From an uncultured Bacteroides sp. (GTDB taxonomy: Bacteria > Bacteroidota > Bacteroidia > Bacteroidales > Bacteroidaceae), in NCBI GenBank assembly GCA_900552645.1, contig USAN01000002.1, forward strand, positions 356,563-420,562: 64,000 nucleotides of DNA, written 5' to 3'. Shown in pieces: positions 51,126 to 59,720 of the stretch. Position 1 is the first letter of the stretch; each line of letters starts with the position of its first letter. The position numbers and the translations under genes were made by a program. The notes below the pieces were generated by a model. The model was not told where the DNA came from, made no database searches, and saw only the letters and a program-made list of their open reading frames with translations.

Positions 51126-52391
51126 ATGGAATTAAAAAGAGTTGTAGTAACAGGTCTTGGAGCATTGACTCCTATTGGCAATAATGTTCCTGATTTTTGG
51201 GAAAATGTTGTTAAAGGAGTGAGTGGGGCGGGACCTATTACTCATTTCGATGCGTCAAAATTCAAGACCCAGTTCGCTTGTGAAGTAAAGGGCTTCAATG
51301 CTACCGACTTCCTTGATCGTAAAGAGGTAAGAAAAATGGATTTATATACCCAATTCGCTATTGTTGCTGCTAAAGAAGCAATAGAAGATTCGGGTATGGA
51401 CCTCGAAAATGAAGATAAGAACAAGATTGGTGTAATTTATGGTGTAGGTATAGGTGGTATTCATACTTTTGAAGAAGAAGTAATGAACTACGCTTTGACT
51501 AAAGATACCGTGGGCCCTAAATTCAATCCTTTCTTTATTCCTAAAATGATTGCTGATATAGCATCGGGTCAGATTTCTATAATGTATGGTTTTCATGGAC
51601 CGAACTTTACTACTACTTCGGCATGTGCTTCATCATCAAATGCTATTGCAGATGCATTTAACTATATCCGTTTGGGTAAGGCAAATGTTATCGTAGCAGG
51701 TGGTGCAGAGGCTGCAATATTCGAAGCTGGTGTAGGCGGTTTTAATGCTATGCATGCTTTATCTACACGTAATGATGATGCAGAACATGCTTCTCGTCCT
51801 TTCAGTGCAAGCCGTGATGGTTTCATTATGGGTGAAGGTGCAGGTTGTCTTATTCTTGAAGAGTTAGAACATGCCAAAGCTCGTGGAGCAAAGATTTATG
51901 CAGAATTAGCAGGTGTAGGTGCGTCGGCAGATGCTCATCACTTGACAGCTTCTCATCCTGAAGGTTTAGGTGCTAAACTTGTAATGCTTAATGCATTGGA
52001 AGATGCTGAACTAAAACCTGAAGATATAGATTATATAAATGTACACGGAACATCAACTCCTGTTGGTGATATTTCTGAAGCGAAAGCAATAAAGAATGTA
52101 TTCGGTGAACATGCATATAAATTGAACATAAGTTCAACTAAATCTATGACCGGTCACTTATTAGGTGCGGCAGGAGCAGTTGAGGCTATTGCAAGTATAT
52201 TAGCTGTTAAAAACGATATCGTTCCTCCAACAATTAATCATGAAGAAGGTGATAATGATCCTGATATTGATTATAATCTTAATTTTACATTTAATAAGGC
52301 TCAAAAACGTACAGTTAGAGCTGCATTAAGTAATACATTTGGATTTGGTGGACATAACGCTTGTGTTATTGTTAAAAAATTCGCAGAATAA
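51126..52391 (+). CDS. fabF: Beta-ketoacyl-ACP synthase II
   Basis: A 421-residue condensing enzyme with the Cys-His-His triad: TTSACASSSNA (Cys167), VHGTSTPVGD (His near 309) and SMTGHLLGAAG (His near 346). It extends acyl-ACP with malonyl-ACP. Between acpP and rnc in one rightward unit. Confidence 0.98.
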   Translation: MELKRVVVTGLGALTPIGNNVPDFWENVVKGVSGAGPITHFDASKFKTQFACEVKGFNATDFLDRKEVRKMDLYTQFAIVAAKEAIEDSGMDLENEDKNKIGVIYGVGIGGIHTFEEEVMNYALTKDTVGPKFNPFFIPKMIADIASGQISIMYGFHGPNFTTTSACASSSNAIADAFNYIRLGKANVIVAGGAEAAIFEAGVGGFNAMHALSTRNDDAEHASRPFSASRDGFIMGEGAGCLILEELEHAKARGAKIYAELAGVGASADAHHLTASHPEGLGAKLVMLNALEDAELKPEDIDYINVHGTSTPVGDISEAKAIKNVFGEHAYKLNISSTKSMTGHLLGAAGAVEAIASILAVKNDIVPPTINHEEGDNDPDIDYNLNFTFNKAQKRTVRAALSNTFGFGGHNACVIVKKFAE

Positions 52392-52393
52392 CA

Positions 52394-53227
52394 GTGCTTA
52401 ATAATATTGTAAATAGGGTAAGACTTCTTTTTCTTGATGATAGGGAGTCTTATCTTTCTTTCTATAAGATACTTGGTTTCTATCCCAAAGACATAAGTAT
52501 TTACAAACAGGCTTTACTACATAAATCTTACAATGTAAAGTCGGCAAAGGGTCGTATGCTAAATAATGAACGACTTGAATTTCTGGGGGATGCCATTCTG
52601 GATGCAGTAGTTGCAGATATTGTTTACAAAAAATTTGAGGGAAAGCGTGAGGGTTTCCTTACAAATACCCGATCTAAGATCGTCCAACGCGATACACTTA
52701 ATCAGATTGGTACTGATTTAGGATTAGGCAAACTTATAAAGTATACTAATAAACAATCTTCTCATAATAGTTACATGTGTGGAAATGCTTTCGAAGCGTT
52801 GGTTGGAGCAATTTATCTTGATCAAGGATATAGAGCATGTAAATATTTTATGGAACATCAGATACTTGACAAATATCTAAATATTGATAAAATATCTCGC
52901 GAAGAAGTCAATTTTAAATCAAGATTAATTGAATGGGGTCAAAAAAATAAGGTTAAGATTGATTTTATTATGATTAATAATGAATCTGAAAAAACTAACA
53001 GTCCTATCTTTGAGTGCAATATATTCATTGAGGGTATATTGAGTGGTTTCGGAAAGGGATACTCAAAGAAGGAATCTCATCAGAATGCAGCAAATGAAGC
53101 ATATACCAAATTAAAGAGAGACAAAGATTTTATTAACTCTGTTTATAGTGTCAGAGATAATAAAGGGACAGCAGAAGATGATACAAATTCTACTGTCATA
53201 AATGAGGATAAGCTAGCAGAATATTAA
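52394..53227 (+). CDS. rnc: Ribonuclease III (GTG start)
   Basis: A 277-residue enzyme: the RNase III signature NERLEFLGDAILD (58-70) with catalytic acidic residues, and a C-terminal double-stranded RNA-binding domain (about 170-243). The start codon is GTG at 52394, two bases after the fabF stop. An acidic tail follows the dsRBD. It processes rRNA and other duplex RNAs. acpP-fabF-rnc is a conserved order. Its stop abuts the stop of pfkA. Confidence 0.96.
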   Translation: MLNNIVNRVRLLFLDDRESYLSFYKILGFYPKDISIYKQALLHKSYNVKSAKGRMLNNERLEFLGDAILDAVVADIVYKKFEGKREGFLTNTRSKIVQRDTLNQIGTDLGLGKLIKYTNKQSSHNSYMCGNAFEALVGAIYLDQGYRACKYFMEHQILDKYLNIDKISREEVNFKSRLIEWGQKNKVKIDFIMINNESEKTNSPIFECNIFIEGILSGFGKGYSKKESHQNAANEAYTKLKRDKDFINSVYSVRDNKGTAEDDTNSTVINEDKLAEY

Positions 53228-54238
53228 TTATCCAAAGCATATTCCCATTCTTTTTCCTTGAATTATAAGATCATTATTTTCAGGTACAAGCTTAAGTTTT
53301 CCGGCAACTTCTGTAAGCGGAAGTGATTTTATTTCAGATCCTTGTAAAGATACCATTCTGTTAAACTTGGAGTGTGCTATCATTTCTGTAGCATATCCTC
53401 CCATTCTTGTTGCAAGATTTCTGTCGTAAGGAGTAGGAGAACCTCCTCTTTGTATGTAACCTAAAACTGTTTCACGAGTCTCGAAGCCGGTTTCATATTC
53501 AATCTCGTTTGCAATGTATTGTGCAGCTTTCATTCCGTTTTCCGTTTTTATTCCTTCTGCAACTACCACAATAGAATATGGTTTTCCTTTTTTCAGTCTA
53601 TCAAAAATTGTATTACCTATATTGTGTATATTGTATTCAAGTTCTGGAATAAGAATAATATCTCCACCTCCTGCCATTCCAGAGTATAGTGCAATCCATC
53701 CTGCTTTGTGTCCCATTACCTCTATAACCATCACTCTCTGATGTGCACTAGCCGTAGAGTGAAGTCTGTCTATTGCATCGGTAGCGATAGTGACTGCCGA
53801 GTCGAATCCGAATGATACGTCCGTACCCCATACATCATTGTCAATAGTCTTTGGAATAGATACCACATTTACTCCCGTATCTGCCAACTTGGCTGCTGTC
53901 TTTTGAGTACCATTTCCACCTATGCACACTATACAATCCAATTCATTAGCCTTTATATTATTTAGCATCATGGCCACTTTGTCTTCTTCTATCTGTGAAA
54001 GTTTTTTCTTGAAAGGTTTTTCGCGAGAGGTACCAAGTATTGTACCTCCAAGGTTAAGTAATCCAGATAGAGATTTTTCGGTTAATGGTTCTATATCATT
54101 GTCTATTAATCCTCTAAATCCGCTATGAATCCCAAAAACTTCCATTCCGTAGTGGTTTATGGCTGTTTTGCATACGCCGCGAATAGTTGCATTTATTCCC
54201 GGACAATCGCCTCCTGAAGTCAGAATTCCAATCTTCAT
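53228..54238 (-). CDS. pfkA: 6-phosphofructokinase with mixed ATP/PPi signature
   Basis: A 336-residue phosphofructokinase: GGDCPGINA (9-17), GGNGTQKTA (107-115), SIPKTIDND (127-135) with catalytic Asp133, and VMGHKAGWIA. Residues corresponding to E. coli Asp103, Gly104 and the position-124 residue are Asn109, Gly110 and Lys130. Gly at 104 favours ATP and Lys at 124 is usual in PPi enzymes; enzymes with Gly104/Lys124 are known to use ATP. It converts fructose 6-phosphate to the bisphosphate. Phosphoryl donor should be tested. Confidence 0.93.
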   Translation of the reverse strand: MKIGILTSGGDCPGINATIRGVCKTAINHYGMEVFGIHSGFRGLIDNDIEPLTEKSLSGLLNLGGTILGTSREKPFKKKLSQIEEDKVAMMLNNIKANELDCIVCIGGNGTQKTAAKLADTGVNVVSIPKTIDNDVWGTDVSFGFDSAVTIATDAIDRLHSTASAHQRVMVIEVMGHKAGWIALYSGMAGGGDIILIPELEYNIHNIGNTIFDRLKKGKPYSIVVVAEGIKTENGMKAAQYIANEIEYETGFETRETVLGYIQRGGSPTPYDRNLATRMGGYATEMIAHSKFNRMVSLQGSEIKSLPLTEVAGKLKLVPENNDLIIQGKRMGICFG

Positions 54239-54345
54239 TATTTTATAGGTTTAATTTATATATTCGTAAAGATAATAAAAAATAAAAGTAATGTTGATTA
54301 TGACAAAAAAAATATTGTAATAGAGCGTTTTCATAATAATAAGGT

Positions 54346-54353
54346 TAAATTTG
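54346..54353 (+). promoter_or_regulatory. -7 box upstream of GH3 gene
   Basis: TAAATTTG followed by C, 26 bases before the GH3-family start. Confidence 0.6.
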
Positions 54354-54379
54354 CAAATCATATGTATTTTATTTAAACA

Positions 54380-55888
54380 ATGAATCCTACACGATTAATT
54401 AGTCTATTTTTTAAATCAAGACAAAAAGATCTTGAACTTTATAATTTTCAGGCAGAATCTATTCAGATGAATGTTTTGAAGGAGCTTATAGAAGAGGCTG
54501 CCAATACAGAATGGGGTAAAAAATATGATTATAAAAACATTAAGACATATCAAGATTTCAGTAAAATAGTCCCGTTACAGAACTATGATGATATTAAAGA
54601 ATATGTAGAACGTATGCGTCATGGCCAGAAGAATATTCTTTGGCCAGGTGAAGTAGTATGGTTTGCAAAGTCGTCTGGTACTACAAATGATAAGAGCAAA
54701 TTCATTCCTGTAACAAAAGATGGTCTTAAGAATATTCATTATGCAGGGGGACGAGATGCTGTAGCATTATATTTCAAATCAAATCCAGAAAGTAGATTTT
54801 TCTCGGGTAAGGGACTTATTCTTGGAGGAAGTCATGCTCCAAATTACAATCTTCGCAATAGTCTGGTGGGGGACTTATCGGCTATTTTGATCGAAAATGT
54901 AAATCCATTGGTGAATCTTATAAGAGTTCCTGAAAAGAAAATTGCTTTATTAAGCGATTTTGAAGAGAAGATGGAAAAGATTGCCCGCAGTACAATGAAT
55001 CAAGATGTAACTAATCTTTCGGGAGTACCTTCATGGATGCTTGCAGTTATAAAACATATGCTAGAAATAAAAGGAACAGACAACCTTATAGATATATGGC
55101 CAAATCTTGAAGTCTTTTTTCACGGCGGAGTTGCTTTTACTCCATATCGCGAACAATATAAGCATATTATTCCAAGTGAAAAAATGCATTATATGGAAAC
55201 GTATAATGCTAGTGAAGGCTTCTTTGGATTACAGAACGACTTGTCCGATCCTGCCATGATGCTTATGATTGATTATGGAGTCTTTTATGAGTTTATTCCT
55301 ATGGAGGAGATTGATAAGGAAAATCCAAAGATACTTCCTCTTGCCGATGTAGAACTGAACAAGAATTACGCAATGGTAATAAGTACATCATGTGGATTAT
55401 GGAGATATATGATAGGAGATACTGTTAAGTTCACAAACAAAAATCCTTATAAATTTGTAATAACAGGTCGTACAAAACACTTTATCAATGCATTTGGTGA
55501 AGAGTTGATGGTAGATAATGCAGAAAAAGGACTTGAAAAAGCCTGTGAAGCTACTGGGGCACAGATAACCGATTATACTGCAGCGCCTGTATTTATGGAT
55601 GTAAATGCTAAATGTCGTCATCAGTGGTTGATCGAATTTTCTGTAAAACCCGATTCTTTTGAGAAATTTAGCACTGTACTTGACTCTACGTTACAGGAAA
55701 TTAATTCCGATTATGAGGCAAAACGACATAAAAACATTACATTGCAGCCTTTAGAAATTATTGTTGCGCGCGAAGGCCTCTTTCACGACTGGCTAAAAGA
55801 GAAAGGAAAACTGGGCGGACAGCATAAAATTCCACGTTTAAGCAATAACCGAGATTATATAGAAGAGATGTTAAGTCTGAATAGTTAA
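54380..55888 (+). CDS. GH3-family acyl-adenylate/amide synthetase
   Basis: A 502-residue ANL-superfamily protein of the GH3 (auxin-responsive) type: FAKSSGTTNDKSKFIPV (P-loop-like motif, about 99-115), YNASEGFFGLQ, YMIGDTVKF and TGRTKHFINAFGEELMVDN. Plant GH3 enzymes adenylate a carboxylic acid and join it to an amino acid; the bacterial members have no known substrate. It is followed by two envelope proteins with 4-base gap and 4-base overlap, so it may act on an envelope component. Confidence 0.88.
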   Translation: MNPTRLISLFFKSRQKDLELYNFQAESIQMNVLKELIEEAANTEWGKKYDYKNIKTYQDFSKIVPLQNYDDIKEYVERMRHGQKNILWPGEVVWFAKSSGTTNDKSKFIPVTKDGLKNIHYAGGRDAVALYFKSNPESRFFSGKGLILGGSHAPNYNLRNSLVGDLSAILIENVNPLVNLIRVPEKKIALLSDFEEKMEKIARSTMNQDVTNLSGVPSWMLAVIKHMLEIKGTDNLIDIWPNLEVFFHGGVAFTPYREQYKHIIPSEKMHYMETYNASEGFFGLQNDLSDPAMMLMIDYGVFYEFIPMEEIDKENPKILPLADVELNKNYAMVISTSCGLWRYMIGDTVKFTNKNPYKFVITGRTKHFINAFGEELMVDNAEKGLEKACEATGAQITDYTAAPVFMDVNAKCRHQWLIEFSVKPDSFEKFSTVLDSTLQEINSDYEAKRHKNITLQPLEIIVAREGLFHDWLKEKGKLGGQHKIPRLSNNRDYIEEMLSLNS

Positions 55889-55892
55889 GATT

Positions 55893-57815
55893 ATGAATAG
55901 ACTGAAAAAATATAGATTTCCACTTTTACTTTTAATAATATTAGGAGTATATTCATGTGCCAGTACCGGACAGCCCGATGGAGGTGCATTTGATGAAGAA
56001 CCTCCTAAATTCGTTAAAAGTACCCCTATGCCTTTTGCTGTAAACAATGAAAACAAGAAGATAGCGATAGAATTTGACGAATTTGTTAAGATTGAAAAGG
56101 CTGCCGAGAAAGTAGTAATATCACCTCCACAATTAACTCAACCCGAAATAAAAGCTAGTGGTAAACGCATATTGGTTAACCTTGAGGATTCTCTTAAGGC
56201 GAATACTACTTATACTATAGATTTTGGCGATGCGATTGTCGACAATAATGAGGGTAACCCTCTTGGAAACTATGCTTTTACATTCTCTACCGGCACATCT
56301 ATAGATACAATGGAGGTATCTGGAACAGTACTTAATGCAAAAGATCTAGAACCTATAAAGGGAATGCAGGTAGGCTTACATTCAGATCTAAACGATAGTG
56401 CTTTCATAAAAAAACCTTTCGACCGAGTAGGTCGTACAGATAGTCGTGGAAGATTTAGTATTCGTGGAGTAGCACCAGGAAAATATCGCATATATGCATT
56501 GATGGATGGAAATCAGAATTATATGTATGATTCGAAGACTGAATTGATAGCATTTAGCGATTCTATAATAATTCCACGTATAGAAGGAGCCGAACGTGGT
56601 GATACAGTGTGGAAGGATAGTACTCATGTAGATTCTGTCAAGATGATAAAATATACCCGTTTTCTTCCCGATGATATAATACTCAAGGCATTTAAGGCCG
56701 AAAATGACCGTCAATATCTTACTCAGACTAATCGCGATAAGGAGAATCATTTCATAATAACATTCAGTGCTAAAGCCGATTCATTACCTAAGATTAAGGG
56801 ACTTAACTTTGATGAGAAAGATGCATTTATTATAGAAAATACCCCACGTAATGATTCTATATGTTATTGGATAAAGGATTCGCTTATATATCATAAGGAT
56901 ACTTTAGAGATGAAGCTAGATTATATGTTTACAGATTCTCTTGGAAAGCTTGTTCCTAAAAGTGATACTATCTTTTTAGCAAACAAATATACTCGCGAGC
57001 AGCGTGCTAAATTCCAGAAAAAAGCCGAAGAGGATAAAGCAAAAGAGGATAAGAAGAGAGAAAAGAGCGGCGAGAAAATTCTTCCGCAGACTCCTTTTCT
57101 GAAAATGACTATAGAAGCACCTTCTACTATGGATCTTGACAAGAATATAATATTGTCGTTTGAAGAACCTATACTTAAAATAGATACATCGGCCATTCAT
57201 CTTGATGTAAAGGTAGATTCGTTGTGGAAGGAGGAACCATTTATTATAATGAAGGATTCTGTATTACCCCGAACGTACGAGATACTTGCTGCCTGGAAAC
57301 CCGATATGGAGTATCAGCTAACTATGGATTCGGTTGCAATAACAGGCTTATACGGATTGCATACAGATAAAGTTCAGAATAATATAAAGATAAAGAAACT
57401 TGAAGATTATGGTACCATATATCTAAACATACTAGGTGTACATAAGAATGCTGTTGCTCAACTAATTGATAACGCGGGAAAAGTTTTAAGAGAGCAGAAA
57501 GTGAGTAAAGATGGTACTGCCGATTTTTATTTCCTAAATCCGGGCACAAAATATTATATTCGTTTGTTTAATGATGATAATAATAATGGAGTCTGGGATC
57601 CGGGAAACTTTGAAAAAGGCATTCAGGCAGAAGAAATGTTCTATTTCCCTAAATCATGGGAAATGAAAGCTAACTTCGAATTTAATGAAACATGGGATGT
57701 TAATGCCATACCATCAGATAAACAGAAACTGGACGAAATAAAAAAACAAAAGCCCGATGAAGCGAAGAAGATAAAAGATAGAAATAAGGAAAGGGCAAGA
57801 AAATTAGGACGATGA
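55893..57815 (+). CDS. Ig-like (Big_5) domain lipoprotein
   Basis: A 640-residue lipoprotein: lipobox YSC at about residue 22, GQPDGGAFDEEPPKFVKSTP (start of an Ig-like domain, about 26-125), a carboxypeptidase-regulatory-like segment (about 130-180), further beta-rich domains, a lysine/glutamate-rich stretch (about 370-395), and a basic C-terminal helix. Widespread in Bacteroidales; role not known. In operon with the GH3 enzyme and the DUF3108 protein. Confidence 0.82.
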   Translation: MNRLKKYRFPLLLLIILGVYSCASTGQPDGGAFDEEPPKFVKSTPMPFAVNNENKKIAIEFDEFVKIEKAAEKVVISPPQLTQPEIKASGKRILVNLEDSLKANTTYTIDFGDAIVDNNEGNPLGNYAFTFSTGTSIDTMEVSGTVLNAKDLEPIKGMQVGLHSDLNDSAFIKKPFDRVGRTDSRGRFSIRGVAPGKYRIYALMDGNQNYMYDSKTELIAFSDSIIIPRIEGAERGDTVWKDSTHVDSVKMIKYTRFLPDDIILKAFKAENDRQYLTQTNRDKENHFIITFSAKADSLPKIKGLNFDEKDAFIIENTPRNDSICYWIKDSLIYHKDTLEMKLDYMFTDSLGKLVPKSDTIFLANKYTREQRAKFQKKAEEDKAKEDKKREKSGEKILPQTPFLKMTIEAPSTMDLDKNIILSFEEPILKIDTSAIHLDVKVDSLWKEEPFIIMKDSVLPRTYEILAAWKPDMEYQLTMDSVAITGLYGLHTDKVQNNIKIKKLEDYGTIYLNILGVHKNAVAQLIDNAGKVLREQKVSKDGTADFYFLNPGTKYYIRLFNDDNNNGVWDPGNFEKGIQAEEMFYFPKSWEMKANFEFNETWDVNAIPSDKQKLDEIKKQKPDEAKKIKDRNKERARKLGR

Positions 57816-58621
57816 AAAGATTTTTAGTAGTACTATTTTATTTTTTATGTATCAATCATCTATCTTATACACAGTGTGCAGCAGATAATGATGCCATACA
57901 AGCAGGCGAAGGTTTGGTTTATAACCTTAAGTTCAACTGGAAATTTGTATGGGTAGATGCAGGTACTGCACGTATGTCTGTACAGTCTACCGTTTATAAT
58001 GATAGGCCTTGCTTCAAAACTTCTTTGATTTCAGTAAGTAACAAGAAGGTGGATTTCTTTTTCAAGATGCGTGATACACTTACATCTATTTCTACTACTA
58101 AATTAGAGCCTCTTTATTTTCGTAAAGGAGCCGAGGAAGGAAAGCGTTATACTATAGATCAGGCATGGTTTAGCTATAAGGATGGATATTGTACAGTTAA
58201 TCAGAAGCGTACTCATAAAAGTGGTGAGGTAAAAACCTCCAGCAATACCAGCAAACAATGTGTATTCGATATGCTTACAATATTATTGCAGGCTAGATCT
58301 TATGATGCATCAAAGTATGCAGTTGGTCAAAAGATAAATTTTTTGATGGCTACCGGTCGCAAAGTTGAGGAGCAAACTCTTATATATAGAGGGAAAGAGA
58401 TATTCACCTCCGAGAACGGAGTAAAATATAGATGTTTGGTTTTCTCATTAGTAGAATATAAGAATCGAAAAGAGAAAGAGGTGATAACATTCTACGTAAC
58501 CGATGATAAGAATCATCTTCCTGTTAGGTTAGATCTATTTCTGAATTTTGGCTCGGCAAAGGCTTTCTTAAAGAGTGTACGAGGAAATAAATATCCTCTT
58601 ACATCAATAATAACAGATTAA
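57812..58621 (+). CDS. DUF3108 exported protein
   Basis: A 269-residue protein with signal peptide (MKRFLVVLFYFLCINHLSYT), then a DUF3108 fold (GEGLVYNLKFNWKFVWVDAG at 33-52). Related to LapB/LpxM-associated periplasmic beta-barrel-like proteins, no proven function. Overlaps the Ig-like lipoprotein gene by 4 bases. Followed by a strong terminator. Confidence 0.85.
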   Translation: MKRFLVVLFYFLCINHLSYTQCAADNDAIQAGEGLVYNLKFNWKFVWVDAGTARMSVQSTVYNDRPCFKTSLISVSNKKVDFFFKMRDTLTSISTTKLEPLYFRKGAEEGKRYTIDQAWFSYKDGYCTVNQKRTHKSGEVKTSSNTSKQCVFDMLTILLQARSYDASKYAVGQKINFLMATGRKVEEQTLIYRGKEIFTSENGVKYRCLVFSLVEYKNRKEKEVITFYVTDDKNHLPVRLDLFLNFGSAKAFLKSVRGNKYPLTSIITD

Positions 58622-58639
58622 TTTTATCTTATATATAAC

Positions 58640-58669
58640 AAAAATGGCTGTCTACAGACAGCCATTTTT
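58640..58669. terminator. Bidirectional terminator
   Basis: AAAAATGGCTGTC (58640-58652) pairs with GACAGCCATTTTT (58657-58669). It lies between the convergent DUF3108 and korB genes. Confidence 0.92.
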
Positions 58670-58694
58670 ATACTGATTATAATAAATAAATATC

Positions 58695-59699
58695 TTATTT
58701 CACTTCCCAAATATCATTTGTCATCAAAAGTTCCTGGAAATTGTGATATTTCTTTTTCTCTTTAACCTCTTCTATCTGTTGGGTTACTGCATCATTGTAA
58801 GTAGGAGCTTCAACATCTCTTATCACTCCTAATGCAATTGGAAAATCTGGTCCTTCCATAAGAGCAAGCTTAAGTTGCAGAGTATTGTCTATACAGTGTG
58901 CATCATGAACCAGAATATCTTTTTCTGTAATCCCGTTTTCACCAAGCTTAACCTTTTTCAGTCCAAATCCTTCCTGCATGAGTCCGTATTCATTGTTAGG
59001 ACCAAACAACATAGGTTTTCCATGTTCAAGATAAATTGCATTGTTTGCTCTTCCTTCTTTTGTGTATACCGAATCGAATGTACCATCGTTAAATATTACA
59101 CAATTTTGAAGAATCTCGCAAACTGATGCTCCCTTATGTTTTGCGGCTACCTTAAGTACTTCTACTGTACCCGGACCATCTGTTGCAACTGCCCTTGCAA
59201 AGAATCGTCCTCTTGCACCAAAGCATAATTCAGCAGGATGAAAAGGATCTTCTACTGTTCCGTAAGGAGATGACTTACTTACAAACCCCCGAGGAGAAGT
59301 AGGTGAGTACTGTCCTTTGGTAAGACCATATATACGATTATTAAGAAGAATCATATTAAGATCTATATTGCGTCGTACTGCATGAATGAAATGATTTCCA
59401 CCTATAGCCAATCCGTCACCATCGCCCGAAACCTGCCATACCGTTATGTCGGGATTTGCAACCTTGCATCCTGTTGAGATAGCAGCAGCACGTCCATGAA
59501 TAGTTTGCATGGCATAAGTATTCATATAATAAGGTAAACGGCTTGAACATCCTATACCAGATATCACTGCAGTATCTTGAGGCGCCACGCCTATTTCGGC
59601 CATGGCTTTATGTAATGATGCTAGAAAAAAATGATCTCCACATCCAGGACACCAACGAGGTTGTCCTTTCTTAAAATCTTTTGCTGTATATTCGCTCAT
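58695..59699 (-). CDS. korB: 2-oxoglutarate:ferredoxin oxidoreductase, beta subunit
   Basis: A 334-residue TPP-binding subunit: WCPGCGDHFFLAS (17-29, cluster cysteines), GIGCSSRLPYY, GDGDGLAIGGNH (TPP-Mg motif), NNRIYGLTKGQYSPTSP. With KorA it decarboxylates a 2-oxoacid (2-oxoglutarate is likeliest) and reduces ferredoxin, or works in reverse for CO2 fixation in anaerobes. 21 bases after korA stop; convergent terminator downstream. Confidence 0.95.
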   Translation of the reverse strand: MSEYTAKDFKKGQPRWCPGCGDHFFLASLHKAMAEIGVAPQDTAVISGIGCSSRLPYYMNTYAMQTIHGRAAAISTGCKVANPDITVWQVSGDGDGLAIGGNHFIHAVRRNIDLNMILLNNRIYGLTKGQYSPTSPRGFVSKSSPYGTVEDPFHPAELCFGARGRFFARAVATDGPGTVEVLKVAAKHKGASVCEILQNCVIFNDGTFDSVYTKEGRANNAIYLEHGKPMLFGPNNEYGLMQEGFGLKKVKLGENGITEKDILVHDAHCIDNTLQLKLALMEGPDFPIALGVIRDVEAPTYNDAVTQQIEEVKEKKKYHNFQELLMTNDIWEVK

Positions 59700-59720
59700 T
59701 GTCTTACTTTCTTTTTATTA

